Shown here: piece after piece, positions 1 through 8,783 of the stretch | Position numbering within the stretch: the stretch's first letter is position 1 | Layout of the letters: every line of letters starts with the position of its first letter | DNA from: Leclercia sp. 29361 | Lineage (GTDB): Bacteria > Pseudomonadota > Gammaproteobacteria > Enterobacterales > Enterobacteriaceae | NCBI RefSeq assembly: GCF_011290365.1 | Contig: NZ_CP049786.1 | Location: forward strand, 868,001-932,000 | DNA length: 64,000 nucleotides | Reading direction: 5' to 3' | Translations under genes and position numbers: made by a program | The notes under the pieces: generated by a model | Database searches by the model: none | The model's input: the letters and a program-made list of their open reading frames with translations, nothing else | What the model was told of the DNA's origin: nothing

Positions 1-754
1 CCTGAATGATGCCGGTAGAGAGATGACGCAGGGCTTCATTGTCCGTCGCCCAGGCAAAGGTCATTACGCCGCCGTAATAGGTCGGGATCGCCGCCTGGTA
101 GAAGCTGACGTCGGTAAAGTAGTGGCTTAGCTTACGGTGGCTGTCGATGGCCTCATCCTGCTGCAGGAAGCAGACGCCGTTCTGGGCGACAAAGACCCCG
201 CCAGGATTCAGGCAGCGTTTGCAGCCTTCATAGAACGCCGAGGTAAAGAGACTCTCGCCGGGCCCAATCGGATCGGTGCAATCGGAGATGATCACATCGA
301 AAGTCTGCGTCGTCTGGTTAACAAAATTGACGCCGTCGTCGATCACCAACGTAAAGCGCGGATCGTCGTAACTTCCGGCATTGTGATTGGGCAGATACTG
401 GCGGCAGAAAGAGACCACGCCAGCGTCGATCTCGACCATGGTGATGCTTTCAACGTTTTTGTGGCGGGACACTTCACGCAGCATGGCGCCGTCGCCGCCG
501 CCGATGATCAGCACATGTTTCGCATTGCCGTGGGCCAGCAGCGGGACGTGAGTCATCATCTCGTGATAAATGAATTCATCACGCTCGGTGGTCTGCACCA
601 CGCCATCCAGCGCCATCACCCGGCCAAAGGCCGCGTTTTCGAAAATGATCAGATCCTGATGATCGGTTTTCTCATGATAGAGCACGTTATCAATGGCAAA
701 GTACTGTCCAAACTGGTCATGCAGCGTTTCATGCCACATTTTCTTTTCGGCCAT
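1..754 (-). CDS. speE: Spermidine synthase, 3' end outside the window
   Basis: The enzyme transfers an aminopropyl group from decarboxylated S-adenosylmethionine to putrescine, giving spermidine and methylthioadenosine in the cytoplasm. The reading frame runs off the window start, so 251 codons are seen of about 288 expected. It begins [19 protein letters not shown] and carries the class I methyltransferase-like motif [11 protein letters not shown] from about residue 85 and the acidic stretch [14 protein letters not shown]. The start ATG is preceded by a strong ribosome site, AAGGAGGT. In E. coli speD lies upstream and is cotranscribed; here the gene is transcribed leftwards, the upstream flank is yacC, and speD is not visible. 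The methylthioadenosine by-product is the substrate of Mtn, encoded at about 34 kb. Confidence 0.97.
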   Translation of the reverse strand, partial: MAEKKMWHETLHDQFGQYFAIDNVLYHEKTDHQDLIIFENAAFGRVMALDGVVQTTERDEFIYHEMMTHVPLLAHGNAKHVLIIGGGDGAMLREVSRHKNVESITMVEIDAGVVSFCRQYLPNHNAGSYDDPRFTLVIDDGVNFVNQTTQTFDVIISDCTDPIGPGESLFTSAFYEGCKRCLNPGGVFVAQNGVCFLQQDEAIDSHRKLSHYFTDVSFYQAAIPTYYGGVMTFAWATDNEALRHLSTGIIQ

Positions 755-864
755 GGGATGATACCTCCTTTGTTAACACCCGGTTAAAACGGGCGAAACA
801 TCATAGCTAACAATGACCGTGGTTGCACGGCCATCAATTCAGCAATCGGGCATCGGGAGGGGAG

Positions 865-1212
865 TTACTTAACGTAGGCGAGCAGGCTCAGCGAGTCGCG
901 AGCCAGGGCTTTACATTTTTTTGCCGTGGGAATGCCGATGCCGCTGAGATCGCGGTAGCTGTCTTCACCGAGGGTTTTCATATCGAAACTGTCGTAGTTG
1001 CTCAGATCCCACTGGTTCTGTTGAGCAAAGAAGACCAGCGCGCGACGAATCTGACCGTTAGGTAAATTCTGGTAGCCACAGTCGTTTTTCAGAAATACAA
1101 ACACCGCCGTTAAATCCGCCATATCTTCGGCTTCATTTTCACTCAGCGCATAGCTGTTTGCGCAACTTATCATCAGGGTGCTGAACAGGATTGTTCGGAA
1201 AAACGTCTTCAT
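865..1212 (-). CDS. yacC: Small exported protein of the YacC family
   Basis: A 115-residue protein, the same length as E. coli YacC. It has a clear Sec signal peptide ([20 protein letters not shown], probable cleavage after YA near residue 22). The mature part is small, with cysteines in NDCGYQ and AKKCKAL that could form a disulfide. YacC is a PulS/OutS-like family protein, the family of type II secretion pilotins, but its function is not established and no secretion operon is visible here. The open frame extends upstream to 1479; I chose the start at 1212 because it opens the signal peptide and matches E. coli. The upstream extension overlaps the cueO promoter and is unlikely to be translated. 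It lies between speE and the divergent cueO. Confidence 0.88.
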   Translation of the reverse strand: MKTFFRTILFSTLMISCANSYALSENEAEDMADLTAVFVFLKNDCGYQNLPNGQIRRALVFFAQQNQWDLSNYDSFDMKTLGEDSYRDLSGIGIPTAKKCKALARDSLSLLAYVK

Positions 1213-1292
1213 TGCTTCTACCAATACGTCACGGAAATTCAACGTTAGCACACTTCCCGCCGGTGCGACGATCTTTATTATTGCTGCGCTTC

Positions 1293-1323
1293 TTGACCTT
1301 CCGGCAAGGGGAGGGTTTATGCT
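1293..1323 (+). promoter_or_regulatory. CueR-type copper-responsive promoter of cueO
   Basis: A -35 box TTGACC (1293-1298) and a -10 box TATGCT (1318-1323) are separated by 19 bp instead of 17. The spacer holds an inverted repeat, ACCTTCC ... GGGAGGGT. The overlong spacer with a central dyad is the hallmark of promoters controlled by MerR-family activators, and position and sequence match the known CueR site of E. coli cueO. Copper-loaded CueR would untwist the spacer and activate transcription. The cueR gene itself is not in this window. Confidence 0.85.
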
Positions 1324-1357
1324 CATGGCATCGAATGCTGCGAATAAGGAGATGAAC

Positions 1358-2914
1358 ATGCAACGCCGTGATTTTTTAAAATATTCTGCCGCACTGGGTG
1401 TCGCCAGTGCCTTACCGCTGTCGAGCCGCGCCGCTTTTGCGGCCGAGCGTCCCGTCCTGCCGATCCCCAATTTTCTCACACCCGACGCGCGTAATCAGGT
1501 GAAGCTGGTGGTGCAGGCGGGCAAAACCACCTTTGGACCGCATAACGCCACCACCTGGGGCTACAACGGCAATCTGCTGGGCCCGGCCATTCAGCTACGC
1601 AAGGGAAAAGCGCTGACCGTCAATATCCACAACACCCTCAATGAAGAGACCACCGTTCACTGGCACGGTCTGGAGGTACCGGGCGAGGTGGACGGTGGCC
1701 CGCACGGCATCATCAAACCCGGTGGCCAGCGGACAGTGACCTTTACCCCGGATCAGCGGGCGGCCACCTGCTGGTTCCATCCCCATCAGCACGGCAAAAC
1801 CGGGCATCAGGTGGCGATGGGGCTCGCCGGGCTGGTACTGATTGAGGATGATGAAAGCCGCCTGCTGCGCCTGCCTAAGCAGTGGGGCATCGACGATGTG
1901 CCGGTGATCGTGCAGGACAAAAAATTCACCGCCGACGGACAGATTGATTACCAGCTGGATGTGATGAGCGCCGCGGTGGGCTGGTTTGGCGATACGCTGC
2001 TGACCAACGGCGCTATTTACCCGCAGCACAATGCCCCGAAAGGCTGGCTGCGCCTGCGTCTGCTCAACGGCTGTAACGCCCGCTCGCTTAACTTTGCCGC
2101 CAGCGATAAGCGCCCGCTGTACGTAGTTGCCAGCGACGGCGGTCTGCTGGCCGAGCCGGTGAAAGTGACCGAGCTGCCGATGTTGATGGGCGAGCGTTTT
2201 GAGGTGCTGGTGGATATCAGCGACGGCAAGCCATTTGATCTGGTGACCCTGCCAGTCAGCCAGATGGGGATGGCAGTGGCACCGTTTGATAAGCCGCAGC
2301 CGGTGCTGCGCATTCAGCCGCTGCTGGTGACCGCATCGGGCACACTGCCGGATACACTGACCACCCTGCCGGCGCTGCCGTCACTGGAGGGGCTGACCCA
2401 GCGCAAACTGCAGCTGTCGATGGATCCGATGCTCGACATGATGGGTATGCAGGCCTTAATGAAGAAGTACGGCCACCAGGCCATGGCGGGCATGGATCAT
2501 GGCCAGATGGGTCATGGCCAGATGGATCACGGCAAGATGGGCGGGATGGATCACAGCATGCATGGGTTTGATTTCCGTAACGGCAATCGCATCAACGGTA
2601 AAGCTTTCGATATGCACACGCCGCAGTTCGCCGCCCCGAAAGGGCAGTATGAGCGCTGGACGATCTCAGGTGAGGGGGACATGATGCTGCACCCGTTCCA
2701 TATCCACGGCACGCAGTTCCGCATCCTGGCGGAAAACGGTAAAGCGCCAGCGGTGCATCGCGCGGGCTGGAAAGATACGGTTCGCGTTGAGGGTGGGGTG
2801 AGTGAGGTATTAGTGAAGTTCGATCACGACGCGCCGAAAGAGTATGCCTATATGGCGCACTGCCATCTGTTAGAGCATGAAGATACGGGGATGATGCTCG
2901 GTTTCACGGTATAA
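1358..2914 (+). CDS. cueO: Multicopper oxidase CueO (periplasmic cuprous oxidase)
   Basis: CueO oxidises Cu(I) to the less toxic Cu(II) in the periplasm and can oxidise catechol siderophores. The product is 518 residues (E. coli 516). It starts with a twin-arginine signal ([19 protein letters not shown], cleavage after AFA near residue 28), expected because the protein folds with copper before export. Copper ligand motifs are visible: [22 protein letters not shown] and, near the C-terminus, [14 protein letters not shown], which provides the type 1, 2 and 3 sites. A Met/His-rich insert lies at about residues 375-402, the substrate copper-binding region of the family. The frame is open upstream to 1178, but the ATG at 1358 opens the Tat signal. 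It is driven by the CueR-type promoter upstream and is convergent with gcd. Confidence 0.97.
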   Translation: MQRRDFLKYSAALGVASALPLSSRAAFAAERPVLPIPNFLTPDARNQVKLVVQAGKTTFGPHNATTWGYNGNLLGPAIQLRKGKALTVNIHNTLNEETTVHWHGLEVPGEVDGGPHGIIKPGGQRTVTFTPDQRAATCWFHPHQHGKTGHQVAMGLAGLVLIEDDESRLLRLPKQWGIDDVPVIVQDKKFTADGQIDYQLDVMSAAVGWFGDTLLTNGAIYPQHNAPKGWLRLRLLNGCNARSLNFAASDKRPLYVVASDGGLLAEPVKVTELPMLMGERFEVLVDISDGKPFDLVTLPVSQMGMAVAPFDKPQPVLRIQPLLVTASGTLPDTLTTLPALPSLEGLTQRKLQLSMDPMLDMMGMQALMKKYGHQAMAGMDHGQMGHGQMDHGKMGGMDHSMHGFDFRNGNRINGKAFDMHTPQFAAPKGQYERWTISGEGDMMLHPFHIHGTQFRILAENGKAPAVHRAGWKDTVRVEGGVSEVLVKFDHDAPKEYAYMAHCHLLEHEDTGMMLGFTV

Positions 2915-2918
2915 AAAA

Positions 2919-2950
2919 GCCGGGTGGCGGCTACGCCTTACCCGGCCTAC
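2919..2950. repeat. REP-type palindromic repeat
   Basis: An imperfect palindrome beginning GCCGGGTGGCGG and ending TTACCCGGCCTAC, five bases after the cueO stop codon. Near-identical copies lie at 28964-28995 and 39078-39109, and an inverted copy at 20061-20090. It corresponds to the REP/PU family of enterobacterial intergenic repeats, which can stabilise upstream mRNA and bind gyrase. The exact REP subclass is not assigned. Confidence 0.8.
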
Positions 2951-2957
2951 AGTTCTA

Positions 2958-2983
2958 AAAACGGCAACTTTCGTTGCCGTTTT
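2958..2983. terminator. Bidirectional terminator between cueO and gcd
   Basis: A perfect 11-bp stem AAAACGGCAAC / GTTGCCGTTTT with loop TTTC. The flanking A and T runs give a U-tract on both strands, so it can end both cueO and gcd. The same stem occurs in four other convergent junctions of the window. Confidence 0.85.
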
Positions 2984-2987
2984 GCTT

Positions 2988-5375
2988 TTATTTCTCGTCA
3001 GGCAACGCGTAGGCAACAATATAGTCGCCCATCTTTGTGCCAAACGAACCGTGACCGCCCGCGGAGATCACCACAAACTGCTTACCATTGGCCTCATAGG
3101 TCATTGGCGTGGCTTGTCCACCCGCTGGCAGACGGCCCTGCCACAGTTTCTCACCGTTGCTCATGTTATATGCGCGCAGGTAGTTATCGGCAGTCGCACC
3201 AATGAACAGCACGTTACCGGCGGTGGAGATCGGGCCACCCAGCATCGGCATACCCATATTGAACGGCACCGGGATCGGCATCGGGAACGGCATGCTGTCC
3301 TGTGGCGTACCAATACGTTTTTTCCATACCACCTGATTGGTTTTCAGATCCAGAGCGGAAATGTAACCCCAGGCAGGCTGTTTACACGGCAGACCAAACG
3401 GAGAGAGGAACGGATTCAGGGTCACGCCATACGGCACGCCGTACTGTGGCTGAATACCCGACTCAGTACCGGTGCCCTGGGCGTCTTTCGGCTGCTCCAT
3501 TGGGTTGCCCGGGCCGCGTGGGATCAGCTTAGAAACGAACGGCAGGGCCATCGGGTTAGCAATCGCCACCTGACGGTTCGGATCCACAGAGATACCGCCC
3601 CATTCGAACATCCCCAGGTTACCCGGGAACACCAGCGTGCCCTGCTCGGACGGCGGGGTGAAGATGCCTTCATAGCGCAGCTGATGGAACATCACGCGAC
3701 ACACCAGTTGGTCAAACATAGTGGCGCCCCACATGTCTGCCCCGCTGAGGTCTTTCTTCGGACGGAAGCTCAGATCGGAGAACGGCTGGGTTTTGGTGAC
3801 GTAGTCGCCTTTCGCTGCGCCCTGTGGAACCGGTTTTTCCGGTGCCGGCACAACCAGCTGACCGTTACGACGATCCAGCACAAAGATATTACCGGTTTTC
3901 GCCGGGGCGTAGATCACCGGTACGGTCTGGCCGTTAACGGTAATGTCAGCCAGCGTCGGCTGGGACGGCATATCCATATCCCACAGATCGTGGTGAACGG
4001 TCTGATAGCTCCACGCCAGTTTCCCGGTGGTCGCATTCAGTGCCACCACAGAGCTGGCATAACGCTCCTGTTCCGGCGTGCGGTTGCCACCCCAGATGTC
4101 CGGCGTGGTCACGCCCATCGGCAGGTAGACCAGGTCCAGCTTCGCGTCATAGGCGGCAGGCGCCCAGGAGTTCGGTGAGTTGAAGGTGAAGGTGTGCTCA
4201 TCCGACGGGATAGCGTTTGGATCTTTTGCACCCGGGTCAAAGGCCCACAGCAGCTTACCGGTGTTAACGTCAAAACCACGGATCACACCGGAGGTTTCGC
4301 GGGTGGAGAAGTTATCCGTTACTGAACCGGCAATCACGATGGTCTTATCGGTGATGATCGGCGGTGAGGTCGGCTCATACAGACCCGGAGTTTGATCCGG
4401 CATGTTGGTCTGCAGATTCAGTACGCCTTTGTTGGCAAAGGTTTCGCACAGCTTGCCGGTTTCCGCGTTGAGAGCAATCAGACGACCGTCGTTCACCGGC
4501 AGCATGATGCGGCGCGGACAGTCGGCAACCACTTCCGGGCTGGCATTATCAGCACGGGCTTCGTGGTAAGAGACACCGCGGCAGGTTACGTGCTGGAACT
4601 GGTTATTGGTTTTCAGCTGTGGATCGAAGTGCCATTTCTCTTTACCGGTGGCTGCATCCAGCGCGAACAGACGCTGGTGCGCCGTACACAGGTAGAGCAT
4701 GTTGCCCACTTTAATCGGCGTCACTTCGTTAGTCAGCTCGCCCGGATCGTTCGGCATCTTGAGATCGCCGGTACGGAATACCCAGGCTTCTTTCAGGTTT
4801 TTCACGTTGTCCGCGTTGATCTGCTTCAGCGGGGAGTAACGTTGACCTTCCTGGTTACGACCGTAGGCAGGCCAGTCGCCATCTGCCACGTCGGAGATAG
4901 CCGCCGCCGGGGTGGAATCGGCATTCAGCGTGCCTTTGATTTCCTGCGGATCGTTAAAACCAGCCCAGGTCAGGATCCCGCCGCTGATCAGCAGGGCTAC
5001 GACCAGTGCAGTAACCGCCCCGCCGGAGCGCACGATCAGGCGACGCCAGACGAAAGGCAGGATCAGCCAGATACCGAAGAAGACCAGAATATCGCTGCGT
5101 GGGGTCAGCGCCCAGAAGTCGAAGCCGACCTCCCAGACGCCCCAGATCATCGTAGCGAGCAGCAGGGCGGCATAAAGCCACAGTGCCGATTGTTTACTGC
5201 GCCATAACAACAGGGTGACGCCTAACATCACTACGCCAGCAATCGGGTAGTACCAGGAGCCGCCAATCGCCACCAGCCAGACTCCCCCTATTAACAGGTA
5301 GAGCCCGCACAGGGCTGCGAACAGCGCTGTAAGCCTCACGAGTAACCGTGAGTGTTGAACCTTTGTTTCCGCCAT
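2988..5375 (-). CDS. gcd: Membrane-bound quinoprotein glucose dehydrogenase
   Basis: Gcd oxidises D-glucose (and other aldoses) to gluconolactone at the periplasmic face of the inner membrane and passes electrons to ubiquinone; its cofactor is PQQ. The product is 795 residues (E. coli 796). The first ~140 residues hold about five membrane segments (for example LFAALCGLYLLIGGVWLVA). The rest is an eight-bladed beta-propeller dehydrogenase domain with repeated W-type motifs (GDWPAYGRNQEGQRYSPL, ATGKEKWHFD, ATTGKLAWSYQ, DLKTNQVVWKK). PQQ synthesis genes are not in the window, so whether the organism makes its own cofactor cannot be judged. It is monocistronic and convergent with cueO. Upstream lies a strong CRP site, in keeping with the reported cAMP-CRP effect on gcd in E. 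coli. Confidence 0.97.
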   Translation of the reverse strand: MAETKVQHSRLLVRLTALFAALCGLYLLIGGVWLVAIGGSWYYPIAGVVMLGVTLLLWRSKQSALWLYAALLLATMIWGVWEVGFDFWALTPRSDILVFFGIWLILPFVWRRLIVRSGGAVTALVVALLISGGILTWAGFNDPQEIKGTLNADSTPAAAISDVADGDWPAYGRNQEGQRYSPLKQINADNVKNLKEAWVFRTGDLKMPNDPGELTNEVTPIKVGNMLYLCTAHQRLFALDAATGKEKWHFDPQLKTNNQFQHVTCRGVSYHEARADNASPEVVADCPRRIMLPVNDGRLIALNAETGKLCETFANKGVLNLQTNMPDQTPGLYEPTSPPIITDKTIVIAGSVTDNFSTRETSGVIRGFDVNTGKLLWAFDPGAKDPNAIPSDEHTFTFNSPNSWAPAAYDAKLDLVYLPMGVTTPDIWGGNRTPEQERYASSVVALNATTGKLAWSYQTVHHDLWDMDMPSQPTLADITVNGQTVPVIYAPAKTGNIFVLDRRNGQLVVPAPEKPVPQGAAKGDYVTKTQPFSDLSFRPKKDLSGADMWGATMFDQLVCRVMFHQLRYEGIFTPPSEQGTLVFPGNLGMFEWGGISVDPNRQVAIANPMALPFVSKLIPRGPGNPMEQPKDAQGTGTESGIQPQYGVPYGVTLNPFLSPFGLPCKQPAWGYISALDLKTNQVVWKKRIGTPQDSMPFPMPIPVPFNMGMPMLGGPISTAGNVLFIGATADNYLRAYNMSNGEKLWQGRLPAGGQATPMTYEANGKQFVVISAGGHGSFGTKMGDYIVAYALPDEK

Positions 5376-5432
5376 AAAAAGTACTCTTTAAGTTTGTTAA
5401 TTTTTTGATAGCAATTAATTATAGAACTTAAC

Positions 5433-5454
5433 AAGTGTGATCGGAATCACAAAT
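5433..5454. promoter_or_regulatory. CRP-binding site between gcd and hpt
   Basis: A full CRP consensus core, TGTGA (5436-5440), six bases, TCACA (5447-5451), with matching flanks (AAG on the left, AAT on the right). It lies 58 bp upstream of the gcd start codon and about 127 bp upstream of hpt. In E. coli gcd is reported to be negatively controlled by cAMP-CRP, so gcd is the more likely target. Function here is inferred. Confidence 0.8.
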
Positions 5455-5580
5455 CTGGCTTTTATGAACGGATGCGCCAGGAGGATCCATTTGCTGGTAT
5501 ACTTCAGGGCTTATGTAGCGATGCCGGACGCGAATCTATCGGCATTCAGAAATTCGTTCTAAAAACATACGGTTAGTAAA

Positions 5581-6117
5581 ATGAAACATACTGTTGAAGT
5601 GATGATCCCGGAAGCGGAGATCAAAGCGCGTATCGCCGAACTCGGTCGTCAGATCACCGAAGCCTATAAAGACAGCGGCAGCGAGATGGTGCTGGTGGGT
5701 CTGTTACGCGGTTCCTTCATGTTTATGGCCGATCTCTGCCGCGAAGTGCAGGTCTCCCATGAAGTCGATTTTATGACCGCCTCCAGCTATGGCAGCGGTA
5801 TGTCGACCACTCGTGATGTGAAAATCCTTAAAGACCTGGATGAAGACATTCGCGGCAAAGATGTTCTGATTGTTGAAGACATCATCGACTCCGGCAACAC
5901 CCTGTCGAAGGTGCGCGAAATTCTCAGCCTGCGTGGACCTAAATCGCTGGCGATTTGTACCCTGCTGGACAAACCGACCCGCCGTGAAGTTCAGGTTCCC
6001 GTGGAGTATGTTGGCTTCTCAATTCCGGACGAATTCGTGGTGGGCTACGGCATTGACTACGCTCAGCGTTATCGCCATCTGCCGTATGTTGGCAAAGTGG
6101 TGCTGCTGGACGAGTAA
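5581..6117 (+). CDS. hpt: Hypoxanthine phosphoribosyltransferase
   Basis: This purine salvage enzyme converts hypoxanthine (and guanine less well) with PRPP to IMP (or GMP) in the cytoplasm. The product is 178 residues, the E. coli length, and very close to it in sequence. The PRPP-binding loop [14 protein letters not shown] is at residues 95-108, with the two acidic residues ED and the following DSGNT phosphate loop. The substrate hood near the N-terminus ([14 protein letters not shown]) is also conserved. It is divergent from gcd over a 205-bp gap and convergent with can; a bidirectional terminator follows. Nothing unusual is seen in the sequence. Confidence 0.97.
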   Translation: MKHTVEVMIPEAEIKARIAELGRQITEAYKDSGSEMVLVGLLRGSFMFMADLCREVQVSHEVDFMTASSYGSGMSTTRDVKILKDLDEDIRGKDVLIVEDIIDSGNTLSKVREILSLRGPKSLAICTLLDKPTRREVQVPVEYVGFSIPDEFVVGYGIDYAQRYRHLPYVGKVVLLDE

Positions 6118-6125
6118 GGTAGGTT

Positions 6126-6210
6126 GGGTGCGGCTTGATGCCCTCACCCCGACCCTCTCCCACAGGGAGAGGGAGCAAACACTAAAAACGGCAACTTGCG
6201 TTGCCGTTTT
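6126..6210. repeat. Composite intergenic repeat, copy 1 (box-C-like hairpin plus CGGCAAC hairpin)
   Basis: An 85-bp unit in three parts. The first is a GC-rich hairpin-forming block CCCTCACCCCGACCCTCTCC onwards (6141-6173), preceded by GGGTGCGGCTTGATG. The second is a linker, GAGCAAACACTAAAA. The third is a stem AAAACGGCAAC / GTTGCCGTTTT (6185-6195 / 6200-6210), a bidirectional terminator for hpt and can. The same order recurs at 32367-32451, and inverted at 29007-29093 and 39121-39203. The GC-rich part resembles the E. coli box C repeat; that identification is from memory. Confidence 0.75.
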
Positions 6211-6214
6211 GCTT

Positions 6215-6877
6215 TTACTTATGATTATCGTGCTTCTGGGTCAGGTTTGAGACGCCGCGACGGTAGCGCTGCTCCAGGGTTTCCCGGTTGGTGGCGGTGA
6301 CTTCCAGATCGCGCAGCAGGCCATCGTGGATGCCGTACGCCCAGCCGTGGATCGTCACTTTCTGCCCGCGCTTCCACGCAGACCGCATAATAGTGGAGTG
6401 GCCGAGGTTATAGACCTGCTCCATCACGTTCAGTTCACACAGGGTATCCAGACGACGCTCCTGCGGCATTTGCCCCAGCAGTGAGCTATGTTTGAACCAG
6501 ATATCACGAATGTGCAGCAGCCAGTTGTCGATCAGACCCAGTTCGGTGTTCTCGACCGCCGCCTGTACACCGCCGCAGCCGTAGTGACCGCAAATAATGA
6601 TGTGTTCGACTTCCAGCACGTCAATGGCGTACTGCACTACGGACAGGCAGTTCAGGTCGGTGTGGATCACCAGGTTTGCGACGTTACGGTGAACAAAGAG
6701 TTCGCCCGGTTCGAGGCCAGTCAGACGTTCAGCGGGAACGCGGCTGTCGGAGCATCCAATCCAGAGAAAGCGTGGTTTCTGCGCCTGAGACAGTTTCTCA
6801 AAAAATCCGGAATCTTCCTCCAGCAGCATCTTTGACCATAGTGCGTTATTGCTGATGAGTGTATCTATGTCATTCAT
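6215..6877 (-). CDS. can: Beta-class carbonic anhydrase
   Basis: Can interconverts CO2 and bicarbonate, supplying bicarbonate to carboxylases such as the acetyl-CoA carboxylase whose AccA subunit is encoded at the other end of the window. The product is 220 residues, as in E. coli. Zinc ligands of the beta class are visible: C42 and D44 in [12 protein letters not shown], and the His and Cys of [10 protein letters not shown]. The Asp/Arg pair of the CSDSR motif is intact. The start at 6877 gives [11 protein letters not shown], matching E. coli [11 protein letters not shown]; a second ATG nearby is out of frame. It is divergent from yadG and convergent with hpt. Confidence 0.97.
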   Translation of the reverse strand: MNDIDTLISNNALWSKMLLEEDSGFFEKLSQAQKPRFLWIGCSDSRVPAERLTGLEPGELFVHRNVANLVIHTDLNCLSVVQYAIDVLEVEHIIICGHYGCGGVQAAVENTELGLIDNWLLHIRDIWFKHSSLLGQMPQERRLDTLCELNVMEQVYNLGHSTIMRSAWKRGQKVTIHGWAYGIHDGLLRDLEVTATNRETLEQRYRRGVSNLTQKHDNHK

Positions 6878-6984
6878 GGAGATAAACGGCCTGTAACCGG
6901 GTTAATGCGTTGCGCTAATATAGGGCAACTCCATTTTTTTTAAAACAACACTTCGCGTGTCAGCACTATAGGTAACTCTATTTC

Positions 6985-7911
6985 ATGACCATTGCACTGG
7001 AGCTCGAGCAGCTTAAAAAAACCTATCCGGGTGGTGTCCAGGCACTGCGCGGCATAGATCTTAAAGTCGAAGCCGGTGATTTTTATGCGCTTCTGGGGCC
7101 CAACGGGGCAGGTAAATCCACTACCATCGGCATTATCAGCTCGCTGGTAAATAAGTCCTCTGGCCATGTAAAAGTCTTCGGCTACGACCTGGAAAAGGAC
7201 GTGGTGAACGCCAAGCGCCAGCTGGGGCTGGTGCCGCAGGAGTTCAACTTCAATCCGTTTGAGACCGTTCAGCAGATTGTGGTTAACCAGGCGGGCTACT
7301 ATGGCGTGGAGCGCAAAGAAGCGGTTGAGCGCAGCGAAAAGTACCTAAAACAGCTCGATTTGTGGGAAAAACGTAACGAACGTGCACGGATGTTGTCCGG
7401 CGGCATGAAGCGTCGTCTGATGATTGCCCGGGCGTTAATGCACGAGCCAAAACTGCTGATTCTGGATGAACCGACTGCCGGGGTAGATATCGAACTTCGC
7501 CGCTCGATGTGGGGCTTTTTGAAGGATTTAAACGATAAAGGCACCACCATCATTCTCACCACCCACTATCTGGAAGAGGCGGAGATGCTGTGCCGCAACA
7601 TCGGCATCATTCAGCATGGCGAGCTGGTGGAAAACACCTCGATGAAGAGCCTGCTCTCCAAGCTGAAATCAGAAACCTTTATTCTCGATCTGGCGGCAAA
7701 AAGCGCCCTGCCGAAGCTGGAAGGCTATCAGTACCGTCTGGTAGATACCTCCACGCTGGAAGTAGAAGTTCTGCGTGAGCAGGGGATCAACAGCGTCTTC
7801 AGCCAGCTGAGCCAGCAGGGGATTCAGGTATTAAGTATGCGTAACAAAGCAAACCGACTGGAAGAGCTGTTCGTCTCGCTGGTCCATGAGAAACAAGGAG
7901 ATCGCGCATGA
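6985..7911 (+). CDS. yadG: ABC-2 type exporter, ATPase subunit
   Basis: The nucleotide-binding subunit of a two-gene ABC exporter, 308 residues as in E. coli YadG. It shows Walker A GPNGAGKST (residues 38-46), signature LSGGMKRRL, Walker B LLILDEPTAG and the switch His of LTTHYLEEAEML. The C-terminal ~80 residues are the extension usual in the DrrA/NatA-like subgroup. The substrate is unknown. The coding region overlaps the permease gene yadH by four bases (ATGA), so the two are translationally coupled. Confidence 0.95.
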   Translation: MTIALELEQLKKTYPGGVQALRGIDLKVEAGDFYALLGPNGAGKSTTIGIISSLVNKSSGHVKVFGYDLEKDVVNAKRQLGLVPQEFNFNPFETVQQIVVNQAGYYGVERKEAVERSEKYLKQLDLWEKRNERARMLSGGMKRRLMIARALMHEPKLLILDEPTAGVDIELRRSMWGFLKDLNDKGTTIILTTHYLEEAEMLCRNIGIIQHGELVENTSMKSLLSKLKSETFILDLAAKSALPKLEGYQYRLVDTSTLEVEVLREQGINSVFSQLSQQGIQVLSMRNKANRLEELFVSLVHEKQGDRA

Positions 7912-8678
7912 TGCAGCTTTACTGGGTGGCGCTGAAAAGTATCTGGGCCAAAGAGATCAACCGCTTTATGCGCATCTGGATCCAGACCCTGGTGCCGCCG
8001 GTGATCACCATGACCCTCTACTTTATTATCTTCGGCAACCTGATTGGCTCGCGGATCGGTGAGATGCATGGCTTCACCTATATGCAGTTTATCGTGCCCG
8101 GCCTGATCATGATGGCGGTGATCACCAACGCCTATGCCAACGTGGCGTCGTCGTTCTTTAGCGCCAAGTTCCAGCGCAACATTGAAGAGCTGCTGGTGGC
8201 CCCGGTGCCAACCCACGTTATCATCGCTGGCTACGTCGGCGGCGGCGTGGCGCGCGGCCTGTGCGTCGGCGTGCTGGTGACGGCGATTTCCCTGTTCTTT
8301 GTGCCGTTCCAGGTACACTCCTGGCTGTTTGTCGGCCTGACGCTGCTGCTGACGGCGGTGCTGTTCTCGCTGGCCGGTCTGCTGAATGCGGTCTTCGCCA
8401 AAACCTTTGACGATATCAGCCTGATCCCGACCTTCGTCCTGACGCCGCTGACCTACCTCGGCGGGGTGTTCTACTCCCTGACGCTGCTGCCGCCGTTCTG
8501 GCAGGGGCTGTCACACCTGAACCCGATCGTCTATATGATCAGCGGTTTCCGCTTTGGCTTCCTCGGTATTTCCGATGTGCCGCTGGTGACCACCGTCGGC
8601 GTGCTGGTGATCTTTATCGTGGCCTTCTATCTGCTGTGCTGGAACCTGATCCAGCGCGGACGCGGCCTGCGCAGCTGA
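7908..8678 (+). CDS. yadH: ABC-2 type exporter, membrane subunit
   Basis: The inner-membrane permease partner of YadG, 256 residues as in E. coli. The sequence shows six likely membrane segments, among them LVPPVITMTLYFIIFGNLI, FIVPGLIMMAVITNAY and TTVGVLVIFIVAFYLLCWNL, and the ABC-2 signature region LTPLTYLGGVFYSL. The start codon lies within the yadG stop. The family exports drugs, lipids or polysaccharides; no substrate can be named. The neighbour can is unrelated in function. A hairpin terminator follows the gene. Confidence 0.95.
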   Translation: MMQLYWVALKSIWAKEINRFMRIWIQTLVPPVITMTLYFIIFGNLIGSRIGEMHGFTYMQFIVPGLIMMAVITNAYANVASSFFSAKFQRNIEELLVAPVPTHVIIAGYVGGGVARGLCVGVLVTAISLFFVPFQVHSWLFVGLTLLLTAVLFSLAGLLNAVFAKTFDDISLIPTFVLTPLTYLGGVFYSLTLLPPFWQGLSHLNPIVYMISGFRFGFLGISDVPLVTTVGVLVIFIVAFYLLCWNLIQRGRGLRS

Positions 8679-8684
8679 TCCTCA

Positions 8685-8711
8685 GGCCCGGCGGCGTTCT
8701 GTTGCCGGGCC
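8685..8711 (+). terminator. Terminator after yadH
   Basis: A stem GGCCCGGC (8685-8692) pairs with GCCGGGCC (8704-8711), followed by GGTTTATT. The stem is strong and the T tract short, six bases after the yadH stop. Confidence 0.6.
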
Positions 8712-8783
8712 GGTTTATTGACCATCATCACCCCCATATTCTCCCGACCCCGCTAGACTACCCCTTTCTGATGAGAGGTGACG

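Noticed and set aside
137-787. 216-codon open frame on the + strand at the window start
   Set aside because: Antisense to speE, which is clearly coding on the other strand with its GGGDG motif.
1178-1357. Upstream extension of the cueO frame by 60 codons
   Set aside because: It overlaps yacC and the CueR promoter, and would put residues in front of the Tat signal.
2982-4178. 398-codon open frame on the + strand
   Set aside because: It is antisense to gcd, and gcd has full homology over the whole span. The antisense frame has no ribosome site, is rich in His/Arg as expected from complement codons, and resembles no family I know.
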